From NCBI GenBank assembly GCA_036768485.1, contig JAVLUZ010000157.1, forward strand, positions 12,152,342 through 12,216,341: a stretch of 64,000 bases of DNA, written 5' to 3'. The DNA is from Mermis nigrescens (Eukaryota; Nematoda; Enoplea; Mermithida; Mermithidae). Positions 20,876-33,470 of this stretch are shown here, piece after piece. The position numbers and the translations under genes were made by a program. How positions within the stretch are numbered: the stretch's first letter is position 1; each line of letters starts with the position of its first letter. Under the pieces are notes generated by a model. It made no database searches and was not told where the DNA came from. It saw only the letters and a list, made by a program, of their open reading frames with translations.

Positions 20876-21360
20876 GCCGGAAAATTTTTGATTCCCCTGA
20901 CTTTCGGGAAAAAATTGAATTTTTTGGTCAAAAATTGGAGGTTATTGAACCCCCAAATTTCGAACCGTCTGCCCCAATTCAGGGTTACCATGTCTTACGT
21001 ACCTCAGGAATTTTCATGCCAATCTTTATCTTTATCTTTTTAGCAAGATAAAGATATCTTTATCTTTATCTTGACGATTTCTTTATTTTATCTTTTGGAA
21101 AAACCACAGACCATCTTTCTTTTTCATAGGAATTTATCTTGCTAAAAAAAGGTAAAGTATGTACATAAGTTAGCGTGTAATCCAAAATGCAGGTTTGACG
21201 TGAAATACATTCAGACGCATTTAAGTTTTACTGAAATACAAGAAATTAAAAGAAAACGATCGTTTAAACCCTACGGCGTGCGGCCCAAACTAATGCTTGT
21301 ATATCGGCCTAAGTAAGCGGGAGTGATACCGATCTAAGCGGGAGTGGTACTACTACTATA
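20876..21360. repeat. Repeat flank and inverted TTTATC run
   Basis: Bases 20876-21000 continue the older repeat into which the Harbinger element inserted ('ggtcaaaaattggaggttattgaac'). Bases 21019-21105 are (TTTATC)n running into its complement through 'tagcaagataaagata', a small palindromic microsatellite; a related run is at 29220-29350. Confidence 0.6.
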
Positions 21361-21780
21361 GTCTGTTTCATTTCAAATTACCCTTTCCGTGCCAGAAAAC
21401 GGCAGATCGGTCAATAGCGCTTATTACTGTAGCTGACTCGTTTTCCATTGGGTTTCCTGTTCGCGCCGCCGCAGTCGCCTTTGCTGTTTCTTCCGCTCCC
21501 AACACCGCCATGCCAGTTGATGTAGCTCGATTATGCTCTCTGAAATTTGAATTTAATGGAAGCGCTGAGCATGACAATGAACCGGAGCTTTTACGATGAC
21601 AGGGATGAAATTTTGCTGAAAAAATATCGACTTACCTATTGCTATCTACCGCGACTCCCGTTTACTGCAGCCTAGCCAGTGCTCCTGGATGATACCACGG
21701 ATAAAGGGAAAGTACGGCGAAAAATAATTTCACTTTATCTAGGTTGGTATGTAGCAAAAGCAAAAACAATGTGATAAGCT
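21356..21780. other. TATAGTCTGTTTCA end followed by moderately GC-rich sequence
   Basis: A terminus of the TATAGTCTGTTTCA type lies at 21357, but no partner end was found. The next 230 bases are less AT-rich and open in more than one frame on both strands. I cannot tell a decayed element from a gene fragment. Confidence 0.35.
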
Positions 21781-22300
21781 AGGTAGGACTTAGGCAGGGC
21801 CGGGGAGGGCGGCCGCTCCACCCCACTTGGCCGAAAAAAATTTTGAAAGGTAGGAGAACGCAAGGAAAGATGGAAAAATTGCATGCCTTTGTCTCTAAAT
21901 CTTCAAATTTTCGGTGCTTCTCGCCGGATGTGAAGTCCTTTCCATATTTTGACCCAAGCGCGATCAAAACATGACCGTCTGATAGCTTTTCGAGTTGACA
22001 AAAAATTTTTTTAAAAACACGTTTTAATCTGAAGATTTTTGTGATTCTTTGCGGTTTCTGTGAGCTATCCCGACGAATTTTCTAGGTTATAGACCATCTA
22101 TGCTGGATCCGTCCGCCCTCCCCTTGGCTGGATCCTGGATATGGGCCTGTACGTAGGTATATAATTAGATGCCTATCTGTTAGTAGCAAGGCCATATTTA
22201 AGGGACACGGTTGCCCCTTCCCCCTTGTTCGAACAAATTTGTAAGGCAGGGTAATGCAAAATTTTCAAACTTTTCGACACTCCGAGTCGTTTAGTTAAGT
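21781..22300. repeat. Family D interspersed repeats
   Basis: Phrases 'ggaggggcggccgc', 'gcaaggaaagatggaaaaattgcat', 'ttcggtgcttc' and 'gaccaaaacatga' are shared with 25080-25340 (reverse) and 41528-41835. A second fragment starts near 22190. No gene is seen. Confidence 0.6.
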
Positions 22301-22562
22301 ACATGAAATATTTTCAAAGCTTAAGCCTTGAGATATGTAAATACCTAGGTACGAGTATCATTATGTTGCGTGCCCCACGTATTTTTTTAATCAAAACTCA
22401 ATTGCCCATTTTTCAGCCATGAAATATTCGATCCTATTCTAATTTTTGTGTACCTTTTATATTTTGTACGAACCACTTTTTTACGCTTAGTCTTTCTTTA
22501 TACGAATGCCACCCGCTTGCTCAAAATAGGTTGCTGGAGTGTTTGTACCTTTTGGCTGTAAT

Positions 22563-22945
22563 CATACATGATCTTGGGGGGTTTCAACCCCTGCAAAATC
22601 ATTTTTCACCCCCCACCCCCCCTCAGAATTGGCGATTTTTCAAAAGTTTCCTAAACTTACCTGAAAATTGGTAGAAGAAGTGTCTTTTTAAGGGTTTTTG
22701 GCTATCTATTTGCTCAAAATCGCTAAATTTTCGGCGCTTCGCGCCATATATTCATGTTTTAAGCGATATGTTGGTCAATTTATTCGACTTTTTCGAAATT
22801 TTTTTCATGATTTTATGCTCTAGAAGGATAGAGTATCGTCAGAAACGCCAAAAAACGATGTTTTTTAACGCGTACCGGCCATTTTGGGCCCAAAAAAGGC
22901 ACTTTAGATTTTCACCCCCCCAGAATTCCCATGCTGTGCAGTATG
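22563..22945 (+). mobile_element. Family F element, full copy (383 bp)
   Basis: Ends CATACATGATCTTGG and ...GCTGTGCAGTATG, flanked by the perfect 8-bp duplication GCTGTAAT (22555-22562, 22946-22953). It contains the palindrome GGCGCTTCGCGCC at 22733-22745. This copy defines the family ends. Confidence 0.85.
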
Positions 22946-23367
22946 GCTGTAATGACTATACATATACATTATAGCAATTCTTGTGATATTTATTTGTAAC
23001 ACTATTTTTAGGCTTCGGCTGAAAAAATACAAAAAATGCATTCTTGTAAATAGTGCATAAAGGATAAAATAATTAAATAGGATAGACATCAGTGAATAAA
23101 TAAACAAAGTAATGCATGATCGTCCAATGTATAGTTGTATCATTTATGACTTTTTCTCTTTAGCCGCTCTTTGGTCAGTGGCAACGGAGTTGTTTGAGTA
23201 GCTACCGCGCCGAAAAATGAGCTGATACCAGCGATTTTCCCATCAAGTGAGCCTAATTTTTTTGTACTTCTTATTGGAAGTAAAATCAGAATCTTCGGAC
23301 CTACATACATGCATATGAAGTAAATTTTTTCGTAAAAATTGTGAAAAGTATGCCTTTCAAGAGTTTT

Positions 23368-23535
23368 TATAGTCTGCTTCTTATATGTTTGGGCATAAAT
23401 TTCAAGAATTTATTTCGAAATTAAGCCGAGATTACGATAATTATATATCAAATCAATGCTATAATCGTAATCTGTCGATTTACTGTCGGACATAGTTTTA
23501 AAGTTTATGCCCAAACTTGTATGAAACAGACTATA
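23368..23535. mobile_element. MITE with TATAGTCTGYTTCA ends, copy 2 (168 bp)
   Basis: The left end TATAGTCTGCTTCTTATATG is matched inverted by 'catgaaacagactata'-like sequence at the right; arms of ~40 bp continue through 'tttgggcataaattt'. The centre pairs imperfectly too. Confidence 0.8.
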
Positions 23536-25770
23536 ACTCATTTTTGGCTTAAAAGTCACATTTTCGGCTGCTTCACGACATGTACAGATTTTTGACTATA
23601 CATTGTTGAAATTTCAAATGTTTTCGAAATTTTTTGTGCTTTTATGTTATAGAGTTAATTACATTTTCTGAAACATCGAAAAGCAGTGTTTTTTCCCGTG
23701 TAACTAATCTTTTTTTAGCTGAAAAAAGGCACTTTTTAAATGTTTTTTGGGCTCGACCTTCCTCTAGCGTACCCACTGCTGTGCATGTATGCTACTAACC
23801 TTAGCGAAATAGCTGCTACACTCTGAAATGTAGATTTCTTGTTTAAAAAAATAGTAAACTGTGTGCTTCTTAATCGTTTTGAGCTTATTTCTGGCTCAAA
23901 AGTTTCAAATTTTCGGCGCTTCGCATGATTTACTGATTTTTCGAATATATTTTGTTGTATTTACTCTTTTTTCAATTTTTTTCGGGATTTTTGTGCTAGA
24001 AAGAACGAGCATTGTCAAAAAAACAGCATTTTGACGCGTAACCTACCATACATGCAATGCACAAAAGGACTGAGGGGGATCCCCGCTTAAGGATCAGCCA
24101 GACAGGTGCTCTCCGACGATTTTAAGCTGCGTAACGTTTTTTTGCATCGTTTTTAAGGACAAGAGCATAATATTGTCGAAAAATTTTGCGCTCTGCGCTG
24201 GAATAATACTTATATGTGTTTTTTACTCAAGAAAGCGTCCAACATTGATCAATTTCTATATTTTTATAGTGTTTAAAAGCGATATAATGCAGTATAAATG
24301 GACTGAAAATACTATTAAGATATGTTAATACACCTTTAAAATGCGTTTTAAAGGCTATTTTGACTATTTTTGTCGTTGACCATTTTGTCGTTTGAATAGC
24401 AAAAAAATTGTTAACACTAAAAAATACTGTTTTGTATTTCTTGGGTTTTACTCCCCGCCCTGCCGACTCTGACCTCAAGCATCTACGGTATTTACCATAC
24501 GTTTGCATGGGGGGGGGGTTGCAGCCCAGAAGTTGAAAACCCCCCGCAGATTACTGTACACCTGCAGAATTATGTGCTTTTGACATTTTTGACGAGTTTT
24601 TGCAATCTTGCTGCCCTGCCCATATCATTTTTTAGCCCAAACAGGACACTTTTTAAAAGTTTTTTTACGCCTGACCCCTTTCATCAGAATTTCAATGCTG
24701 CTTATACATATATGCTGGCACTTAAAAATACGTTAAAACTGTGAAATTATAGCAGGTAGATTTTTCAGTCATTTTTAATTTGATAATTTTGCATGACAAG
24801 GGCTTTCATTGCCGCTCGCTATCACTTTCGACCTTTTGCTTAATTTTTTTCTAAAAATTGCTTCATTAGTTGTATATTTATGACTATGACTTTCTTTGCT
24901 CTGATACTTCAAACTAAATCTTAACCAAATTTGTAACCTTTTATAAAAACATATAAATTTATTGATATAGTAGCATAGAAAAATTTTCATATTCTCATAA
25001 CTTTATGCCGAATTTATGACTTTATTGAGTGATTTTGCCATTTTTATTAAATTTTGGTTATTTTTTAAAGACGACAATGAAAAAAATGTAAATAATGCAA
25101 CAGGTAAATTAATGCAAAAAAAGCTGAGAAAATCGCATCTGTTTACCTGACAATCGTCAAATTTTCGGCGCTTTGCGCCGTATGTGAAGCCTTTTTCTAT
25201 AGTTTTGCCCCAAGCGCGACCAAAACATGACACCATAGCTTATTTAAAGAAAAGAAAATTTTCTCTCGAGAACATCAAACTTTATAAACTCTAGCGGATA
25301 GAGCATGTTTAAAATACGTCAAAAAATGCGGCTTTTAACACCTATTCCTATGAAATTTCCGAGATAACCAGTTCACTTGGGTCCGTGCCATGCATGTACA
25401 GCATGGAAATTCTGCAGGGCGGGCAGAAGGGGTTGAAATCCCAAAGTGCCTTTCTGGGACAAAAATGGTTGGGTCGAAACGCATCAAAAACATCATTTTA
25501 GGGGTTTCTGACAGTGCTCTATCTTTCTTGAGCATAAAAACAAAAAAATTTGAAAATAAATTGAACAAAATACAGTCAAAACATAAGTATAACGCACGAA
25601 GCGCTGAAAATTTGACACTTTTGAGCAAATAAATATCTAAAAACGCTAAAAAAGCTTTTTTTCTACAAATTTTTAGGGAATTTTTGGTAAAGTTTGAAAA
25701 ATAGCGAATTCTGGTTAGGGTTAAAAAAATTTCTAAGGGGATGAGAATTTTCCTGGAGGATGAACCCCAC
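23536..25770. repeat. Mosaic of family F, C and D copies
   Basis: F-like pieces at 23540-23790, 23800-24050, 24530-24720 and 25385-25760 (the last reversed). A family C copy, reversed, at about 24075-24510. A family D copy, reversed, at 25080-25345. All open frames here follow these repeats. No host gene is supported. Confidence 0.6.
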
Positions 25771-26290
25771 CATAGGTGGGCGGCGCCAAAATTCTGGGGG
25801 TAGCAAGATTTTTCAAAGGTTTTTTTATATATTGCATATTAAATTTTCTATATTGCATATTAAATGTTGAATTGTGCATTGTAATTTTTAGATCACTGGC
25901 GATATTTCTTCGGTTTGCTATCCAAGGATATTCGACGAATTATAAACTCAAATGACATTGATATAACGCGATTTTTTAATTCTTAGAATGATTTTTTCAT
26001 CTCATAGTTTATCCTTTATTTGGATAAAAATCTATTTATGTATGTACCTATGTATAGTTGTTGTCTAAATAAACATTGCGTGAGTTAAAAACTATATTCA
26101 GCAATAAGCTGATAAATTGCGAATACAATGAATTGATATAGACCTACCAAAATCTTGTAGAGTCTCACCAGTGTGCAGCATAGATGGGCGGCGCCAAAAT
26201 TCTGGGGGGTGTGCAAGATTTTTTAACGGTCAAAAAATGGTGGTATGGCGGAAAAACACTATTTTCCAATGTTTCTTATCGAGCACCCAC
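25771..26290 (+). mobile_element. Two truncated family A MITEs
   Basis: CATAGGTGGGCGGCGCC at 25771 opens a short fragment; CATAGATGGGCGGCGCC at 26179 opens a copy kept to about 26290 through 'gtttcttatcgagcac'. Both lack most of the right half. Between them lies AT-rich sequence with a small duplication of 'tatattgcatattaaat'. Confidence 0.7.
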
Positions 26291-26444
26291 GTCTATAGTC
26301 CGTTTCATTTATCCAAGAGCTTTTTCGGTAAATGTTTTTGGAGGCTACAGTAATCCCTTCTTTCTTATGTACTGTAGGTCGCTAGATCTCACTGTATCTA
26401 CGAAGCAAGGAAGGGTATTTCAAAGCACTTTTGCGACATAATCT

Positions 26445-28505
26445 AGGGTGTGCGTAAAACCCGGAAACGGAAATGATGGGTAAAATCCGGAAACGAAAAC
26501 AGTGGGCGAAAGCTGGAAACGGAAACAATGGGTAAAAGCCGGAAACGGAATCGATCCAGAGCGCCGGAACCGGGTTCCTCAAAGTAGGGCACATCAGAGT
26601 CAACACCCCCAACCGTTTTCGGCAAAATTTTATCCACGGAAGGGGGATTTAGGGGCTCGGAAACGGGGTGCCCCATTATTCATAAATGTAGCTGACCCCG
26701 GTTCCGTCGAGGGTTTCTTCGCCCTGGGGCACTCCAAAGTGCCGGAACTGGGATTCCCCAAGTAGGGCTTATCAGAGTCAACACATCAACCCCGTTTTCG
26801 GCAAAATTTTTCTCACTGAAGGGGGTTTTAGGGGCTCGGAAACGGGGTACCCCATTATTTATATATGTAGCTAACCCCGCTTCTATCGGGGGTTTCTCCG
26901 CTCTGAGGGCAGTCCAAAGTGCCGGAACCGGAGTTCCGCAAGTCAGGGCCCGTGAGTCAACACTCAAACTTCGTTATCACTCCAGCAACATTTCTCTCAC
27001 TGAAGGGGTTTTAGGGGCTCGGGAAGGGGTATTCCATTATTTATATATGTAGCTAACCCCGATTCCGTCGGGGGTTTCTCCGCCCTGGGGATAGTCCAAA
27101 GTGCCGGAAACGGGGTTGGGGGTCTTGACCCTGATTGCGCTACTTGGTAAACCCCGGTTCCGACACTATGGACTGCCCCAGGGCGGAGAAACCCCCGACG
27201 GAACCGAGGTCAGCTATGCATATGAACAATGGGGTACCCAGTTTCCGAGCCCCTAAACCCCCTTCAGTGTAAGAAATTCTGCTGAAAACGAGGTTAAAGG
27301 TTTCGACCCTGATAGGCCCTACTTGGGGAACCCCGGTTCTGGTACTTCGGACTGCCCCCAGAGCGGAGAAACCCCCGACGGAACCGGGGTCAGCTACACA
27401 TACGAATAATGGGGTACCCCGCTTCCGAACCTCTAAACCCCCTTCCATGGGTAAAATTTTGCCGGAAACGAGTTGGGGTGTTGACCCTGATGTGTCCTAC
27501 TTGGGGAACTCCAGTTCCGGGCACTCTGGAGTGTCCCCAGGGCGGAGAAACCCCCGACGGAACTGGGGTCAGCTTCTCATATGAATAATGGGTACCCCGT
27601 TTTTGAGCTCCTAAACCCCCTTCAGTGAGAGAAATTTTGCCGGAAACGGGGTTTGAGGTGTTGATCCTGATGTGCCCCACTTGCTGAACCCGGTTCTGGC
27701 ACTTTGGACTGTCTCCTGGGCGGAGAAACCCCTGACGGAACCGGGGTCAGCTATACACATGAATAATGGGGTACCCCGTTTCCGAGCCCCTAAAACCCCC
27801 CTTCCATGGGTAAAATTTTGCCAGAAACGGGTTGAGGGTTTTGACCCACATGTCCCCTACTGAGCCCCTAAACCCCCTTCCATGGGTAAAATTTTGCCAG
27901 AAACGGGTTGAGGGTTTTGACCCAGATGTCCCCTACTTAGAGAACCCCGGTTCCGGCACTTTGGAGTGCCCCCAGGGCGGAGAAACCCCTGACGGAACCA
28001 GGGTCAGCTACATACATTATATGAATCATGGTATACCCCATTTCCGAGCCCCTAAACACCCTTCCATGGGTAAAGCTTTGCCGGAAACGGGGTTGGGGCA
28101 TAGGTGGGCAGCACCGAAATTCTGGGGGAATGAAAAATTTCTGGGGGGGGTGAAAAAATTTTCAAAGGTCAAAAAATGGTCTTAAAAGTGGTCGTATGGC
28201 AAAAAAACACCATTTTTCGACGTTTCTCATCAAGCTCTATCCAATGGCATCAAAAAATTGCTAGAAAAGCAAAAAAAATTTTTTCTGGGGGGGTATTTTG
28301 ATTTCTGGGGGGTATTTCAACTTCTGGGGGGTGCATACCCTCAAACCCCCACGCCCATGTGTGGTTGGGGGTGCTGACCCTGATGTGGCCTACATATGTA
28401 CTTGGGGAATCCCGGTTCCGGCGCTTTGGTCGATTCCGGTTTTCACCCATCGTTTCCGTTTCCGAATTTTACCAATCGTTTCCGTTTCCGGATTTTACTT
28501 TTCCC
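26445..28505. mobile_element. 2-kb inverted array of ~180-bp units (PAL element)
   Basis: The left arm has three units (marked by 'gcaaaattt' near 26625, 26800 and 26985) and the right arm about six in the opposite orientation (27286, 27450, 27633, 27806, 27888, 28068), meeting near 27115-27160. Each unit reads through 'ctccgccctgggg', 'ccggaaccggggtt' and 'gtaccccgtttccgagccc'. The outermost parts are short 'ccggaaacggaaa' repeats. Near-identical 8-mers CATAATCT (26437-26444) and CATAATTT (28506-28513) flank it, and copy 2 of family B gives the uninterrupted site. Confidence 0.82.
28099..28362 (+). mobile_element. Family A MITE within the PAL right arm
   Basis: CATAGGTGGGCAGCACC to ...GCCCATGTGT, with the perfect duplication GGTTGGGG (28091-28098, 28363-28370). 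It splits one unit of the array. Confidence 0.88.
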
Positions 28506-28615
28506 CATAATTTATTCTTGTCTTCCAACAGATCAATCAACTTACAGATAAAGATCACCCTTTCAGCTTATCCTAAGTTTACGCTTCAAACACAATAGAC
28601 TAAGATGTTAAGAAA

Positions 28616-28692
28616 CGCCCCGTATAGCTAAGAGGTAAAACGTCTGCTTGTCTTCGAAGCAACCCGGGTTCGATCACAGCCGATAACTTTTT
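28616..28692 (+). pseudogene. tRNA-like cassette inside family B copy 1
   Basis: An A-box-like 'tagctaagaggtaaaacg', a perfect five-pair anticodon stem (TGCTT/AAGCA) and a B-box 'ggttcgatc' are followed by a T5 tract, a pol III stop. Acceptor and T stems do not pair, so it is not a tRNA gene. Copy 2 keeps the same parts with a changed loop. Confidence 0.65.
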
Positions 28693-29219
28693 ATTTAGCG
28701 CACTTACTACAGTATGTCCCAGCACTAATTAAATGCCTAAATTCAATTTATATGGGCGGATTAGTGCATTGAACATGGAAGAATTCCAGCAACTCGCCCT
28801 CACTAAGCTGATCTGCCGAATTACAGTAATTCGTCGTTTCGCTTACTGTAGCCCTTGGAAAAATTTAGTAAAAAGCGCTCGAATTAATGAAGCAGACTAT
28901 AAGTCTAAGCCTAAGAATTAATGAAGCTGACTATAAGTCTAAGCCTAGAAAGATAGAGAAATTGGAAAAATCAAAAACTGTTACGGCTATACTTTGTATA
29001 CAGGCGCACAGAGCAGGGTTTTGATGCTTGTGAAAAGAAAGAAGTGACTTGCTGTCAGCCAGTAGCAGTAGTACGCGTGTCAGTCAGATACCGCGGGTAA
29101 ACCCCTAAACCTACATTTATGTGTGCTTAATGCCATTGGCTGCTTTGCATCACCCACTCTCGTTTATTGCACTTCATATAGGTACATCATTCTCCTAGGT
29201 CCAGGCGACCATGTTTACA

Positions 29220-29350
29220 CTTTATCTTTTTGGTTCCTTTATCTTGCAAATTATCTTTATCTTTCTTAATTTTTTATCTTTATCTCTATCTTCTAGATTT
29301 TTCAATTTCAGTTTTTATCTTTATCTTTTATCTTGCAAAAAATCCTTATC
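29220..29350. repeat. TTTATC-rich microsatellite
   Basis: Degenerate (TTTATC)n; the Leu/Phe-rich plus-strand frame over it is not a gene. The interval 28950-29220 holds nothing recognised. Confidence 0.75.
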
Positions 29351-29465
29351 TTTTACAACACTACTCGTCTGACCCCTTACTTTTCATGGGACCCAATGCA
29401 TACAATACAGACTACAATTTGCTTCCGTCGCCAAAACGGTCATCGCCAAAACTACCCATTCCGAC

Positions 29466-29687
29466 CATACGTGGGCAGCAAGAAAATTCTGGAGGAGGGG
29501 GTGCAACGATTTTTCAAAGGTCAAAAAATGGCCTTGAAAGTGGTGGTATGGCGGAAAAAAACACCATTTTTCGACGTTTCTCATTGAGCACTATCTATTG
29601 GTCTGGGGGTATTTAGATTTTTAGGGGGTATTTTGGTTTCTCAGGGGGGTGCATGCATACCCCTTCAAACCCCCACGCCTAGGTGTG
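29466..29687 (+). mobile_element. Family A MITE (222 bp)
   Basis: CATACGTGGGCAGC to ...GCCTAGGTGTG, flanked by the perfect 8-bp duplication ATTCCGAC (29458-29465, 29688-29695). Confidence 0.92.
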
Positions 29688-29699
29688 ATTCCGACTCTA

Positions 29700-30750
29700 C
29701 TACGTAACCAAGTCAAAAACGCAAAACAATTTGCTTGCTACACGTGAAAAACGGATAGTTCTGGGGGACTACAGCTTTGCATTTTGCAGACTTAAAAAAA
29801 CGCTCAAAACAGCACTTCTGAAAATTTTTCACCTCTTAACGCAAATGAAGAAAGCATATGAAACGCCGGAAAATGATGTTCTGCCTTTCGAACGTCCAAC
29901 TGTCAAGTAAGCACATACATAGTCAATTTTTTGCTTTTAGACGTGAGTTTCATCGTATACATACGTACTGGGTAGCAACCGAATTCTAGGAGCCCGACGA
30001 TGGAGCAAAACTGCCAAAAATAGCAACAAAAATTTAATTATCAGTCTTTCAGATTCTGGAGGTGGGGTTTGAGACCACTGCGTAGCCAGGATTCCATTCG
30101 GGGTTAAGGGACAAAAAATTTCGAAAGTCAATCGTTAACTATTAGGGGGTAGCCGAACAAAAAAGCAATTTGAGCCTAGTTCAACGAGCTCTACACAATG
30201 GTGAAAAGACTACATAAGATTTTAAAGAATTACCCTTATACAAAAATCTGTCGCTTAAATTATCTGTGCGATGCGACTGATTTCTCATCATCCAGTCCAC
30301 AAAAAATTTCATAACTTTTCATCTTTGTACCCAATCTTTGTACTCTGCAGGAAAAACAACCACAAAATTAATAAAGTGGCGCAAAGCGCCAGAACAATTT
30401 GACATGTTCATGTCTGCACTCGACTTTGATCGGCTAAAAAGACAAAAACTATACAGAAATATCTTTTAAATGCATTTCAAGGATTTTTCATTTTTTAGTT
30501 TGGGGGCCCTTATGAAAAACAATAAGTTTTTCGTTTTTGGAAGAAGGGGGGGGCAACTGAGCTTCCTCCTTGACTACGGGCCTGGGTAAGTGTGCTAAGG
30601 TCCATAAATTTAAGAGGGATAGGGGGATCCCCCTATCCAAAGTAGGCCGTCCCCCCATTCCCCAAAGCCAGCCCCCGATTTTTGAGAAAAGTATTTTTTT
30701 GGCCGTTTTTGGCCAAAATTGGATATCATATACCCCCCTAAAATGGCCGA
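29700..30750. repeat. Family E repeat
   Basis: 30065-30745 parallels 95-860, including GGCGCAAAGCGCC at 30378-30390 and the 'ggggatccccctatccaaag' block. From 29700 to 30065 only degraded repeat is seen. Confidence 0.55.
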
Positions 30751-30752
30751 GA

Positions 30753-31255
30753 CCATTAGTGGGCAGTACTAAAATCCTGGGGGAGGGGGGGGTTTGAAAG
30801 ATTTTTCAAAGGTCAAAAAATGGTGACATGCATAGGTGGGCAGCACCGAAATTCTGGGGGGAGGTGAAAAATTTCTGGGGGGGGGGGGGGTGAAAAAATT
30901 TTTTAAAGGTCAAAAAATGGTCGTATGGCAAAAAAACACCATTTTTCGACGTTTCTCATCAAGCTCTATCCAATGGCATCAAAAAATTGCTAAAAAAGCA
31001 AGAAAAATTTTTCCTGGGGGGTATTTCAACTTCTGGGGGTGTATACCCCCAAACCCCCACGCCCATGTGTGGTGACATGGCCAAAAAACACCATTTTTCA
31101 AGGTTTATTATCGAGCACTATCCATTGGCATCAAAAAATCGCGAAAAAAACAAGTTTTTAAGATTGAATTCTGAGGGGAAGGGGATTATTTCAATGTTTT
31201 CTGGGGGGATAATTCGGCCTTCTTGGTGGGGTGCATACTCCCATGCCCACGTGTG
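30753..31255 (+). mobile_element. Family A MITE containing a second family A MITE
   Basis: The outer copy runs CATTAGTGGGCAG to ...CCCACGTGTG. The inner copy at 30831-31071 (CATAGGTGGGC to CATGTGTG) is flanked by the perfect duplication GTGACATG (30823-30830, 31072-31079), which lies in the outer copy's 'caaaaaatggt' region. The outer flanks GCCGAGAC and GCCAGGAC are a decayed duplication. Confidence 0.9.
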
Positions 31256-31287
31256 GCCAGGACCCCCAAATTTCGAGCCGTTATATG

Positions 31288-31533
31288 TTAAAGTCTATTT
31301 CACGAAACCTTATGCGTAGAAATCAAGTTTTAGCAATCTAGCGAGCAGCTACAGAAGTGGTTTCTGAGCAGCGTACTGTAATACAATGCTGCGTAATAAA
31401 ACTTTATCTGCTCATAAATTGCTATGCATTATCCGGTGATTGCTACTGCAGTGTAAACCTTTTTTTGTGTTATCGATTCGCACCAACTTAAGAATTGTGA
31501 TTCATGCACAAGGTTTCGTAAAATAGACTATAA
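31288..31533. mobile_element. MITE with TATAGTCTATTTTACG-type ends
   Basis: Left 'aaagtctatttcacgaaacc' and right 'ggtttcgtaaaatagactata' are inverted repeats of ~38 bp. It is a relative of the elements at 17231 and 23368 by its termini only. Confidence 0.75.
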
Positions 31534-31553
31534 TTGAATCTAAAGGATGCCAA

Positions 31554-31782
31554 CACACCTAAGCATGGGGTTAAGCACCCCTGAGAAACTAAAATACCCC
31601 CTAGAATTCAATTTTTGAAATTTTGTTTTTGTTTTTTTCTTGCAATTTTTTGATGCCAATGGATAGTGCTCGATGAGAAACGTTGAAAATGGTGTCTTTA
31701 TCGCCATACCACTTTTTAAGGCCATTTTTTGACACTTGAAAAATCTTGCTTCCCCCAAGAATTTTGGTGCTGCCCACGTATG
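31554..31782 (-). mobile_element. Family A MITE (229 bp)
   Basis: CACACCTAAGC to ...CCCACGTATG; flanks GATGCCAA and GATGCCAC (7 of 8 equal). Confidence 0.85.
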
Positions 31783-31799
31783 GATGCCACTACGCTTAT

Positions 31800-33470
31800 G
31801 AATTTTATGGCAACACAAACTTAGTTTCAGAAAACAGAAAATACTTTCAAGTTGCCAATAAGTTATTTCATGTTTTAAATCTTAGAAAACAGAAGAGATA
31901 CATAAATGCATGCTTTAAAATGCACAAAGATTCATAGATAAGTGTTTAAACTGAGCGTCTGAGGTTAATAAATTAAATAACTATATTTTGTGTGATGTGT
32001 GAAGCGTTGAAAATGTTGTGAATACAGCCAAATTTGTTATTAGCACGGCGCATTCAATTAGCATTGTGCTTAAAACAGTAATTCGTACATATGTACATAT
32101 AGGTGATATTGCGATTATACAGTAAGCAAGTACGAATTTAAAACATGACGGGCGGAAACAGGAAAGCCATAAATTGGAACCGATATGCTGGCTGCTGGTA
32201 AAAAATATTCAGTCATTGCAACGGGGCTTCACTATTTTTCCTTTTGAATAAATTGCTGTTCATTAATCCATGCTGCGGTCATTATCAGCTGCAAAAAAGA
32301 GCAGAAACAACTAAGACATGCCTAAGTATAAGTCTATTATATATATATATATATATATATATAATGCAAGTACCTATCTACCGGTACATCATTACTCATT
32401 ACGTTTGTACATTATAATCAGATTATGTTCACAGCAACACAATGAAAACGTAAATAATAAACCAGAGCACGAATCTGAAGCTTCGAGTTAATGAATTTTA
32501 GTCGAAAAATGAATCAAATAGTATATCACTCAATAGGTAAGGCAAAATTCAGGCTGAAAATTCAAAGTTTTATGTAAAGATGCTCAATATTGACAAGAAA
32601 CCCTAACCCAGGTAGTTTACGAAGTATTTTTTGATTTATAACGAATTTTTTCACAGTCCAGCTATTCGTGCACCTCAATACTTAAATTCACATGTAGCTG
32701 TTTGAGTGTATAGAAAACATACTTATAATCTTCTCTCCAGAGATTAATATATTTTATTTTTCAGCAGTTTTCTTCCGTTTGAATAATAGGTACATTTGAT
32801 AACTTTTCGACGCTTCGCGTCAAATTCTATAATAGACTCATATGTATGTATGTATCCAAGTGCGCAAATAAAGAAAATCAAGCGGCAATTCTAGCCTCTG
32901 AACGTCTTTTTCTCTACATGTAATAAATTTTCCGGCGCTTCGCGTCAGATTTTCGATAAAGTCAAAGAAGTTTAAGAAGAACATTGTGCCAAAATGGCTT
33001 TGAATAAAAGTAAACGCAAAATGGCGAAAACACTATTTCGTTCATTAAGAGCGGATTGTCGGATCTATTTTCGACAGTTTTGAAAAAAGTTGGGTACCGT
33101 ACCGTCCTTTTAAGAAAATCCTAGATTTGCAACTATCTCCTAGAGAAGAACTTATCCATTATTTGCAATTGCTTAGTTAAGACAATCAAATGCATAACAG
33201 CGTCAGGAACAGAAGTACTGTTGCCACTAAAACATTGTTTACAATCGGTGGCGGATCTAGAAGTTTTATAAGGGGGAGGGCGGCGCCACAACTTTTTCCA
33301 AAACAGTACACAAATAGGTTCAAAAGCCGGCTAATCACATCAAGAGTTGAAATTTTCCCGTTTTATATTGTCTATTTTTAGTCAAAATAATTTCTGTTGC
33401 CAAAGTTTTGCATAAAATTTCACAATTACTTGGAAGCAATTTTGTGCAAAAAAGTTCATACTCTAACTTG
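31800..33470. other. Gene-free interval with (TA)n
   Basis: AT-rich. A pure (TA)n run lies at 32338-32362. Degraded GACGCTTCGCGTC and GGCGCTTCGCGTC hairpins are at about 32808 and 32935, and a 'gggggagggcggcgcc' family D start is near 33272. No coding support. Confidence 0.6.

Larger units (their letters stand above)
26293..28902. mobile_element. Family B element, copy 1, carrying a nested palindromic array
   Basis: The left end CTATAGTCCGTTTCATTTAT and right end 'aattaatgaagcagactata' are ~60-bp inverted repeats through 'gaggctacagtaa'. Removing the insertion at 26445-28505 leaves about 540 bp, equal to copy 2 at 33473-34555 after its own insertions are removed. It contains a tRNA-like cassette. 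A short tandem duplication follows the right end (28905-28950). Confidence 0.85.

Noticed and set aside
29230..29616. 128-codon hydrophobic ORF
   Set aside because: Arises from the TTTATC microsatellite and a family A MITE.
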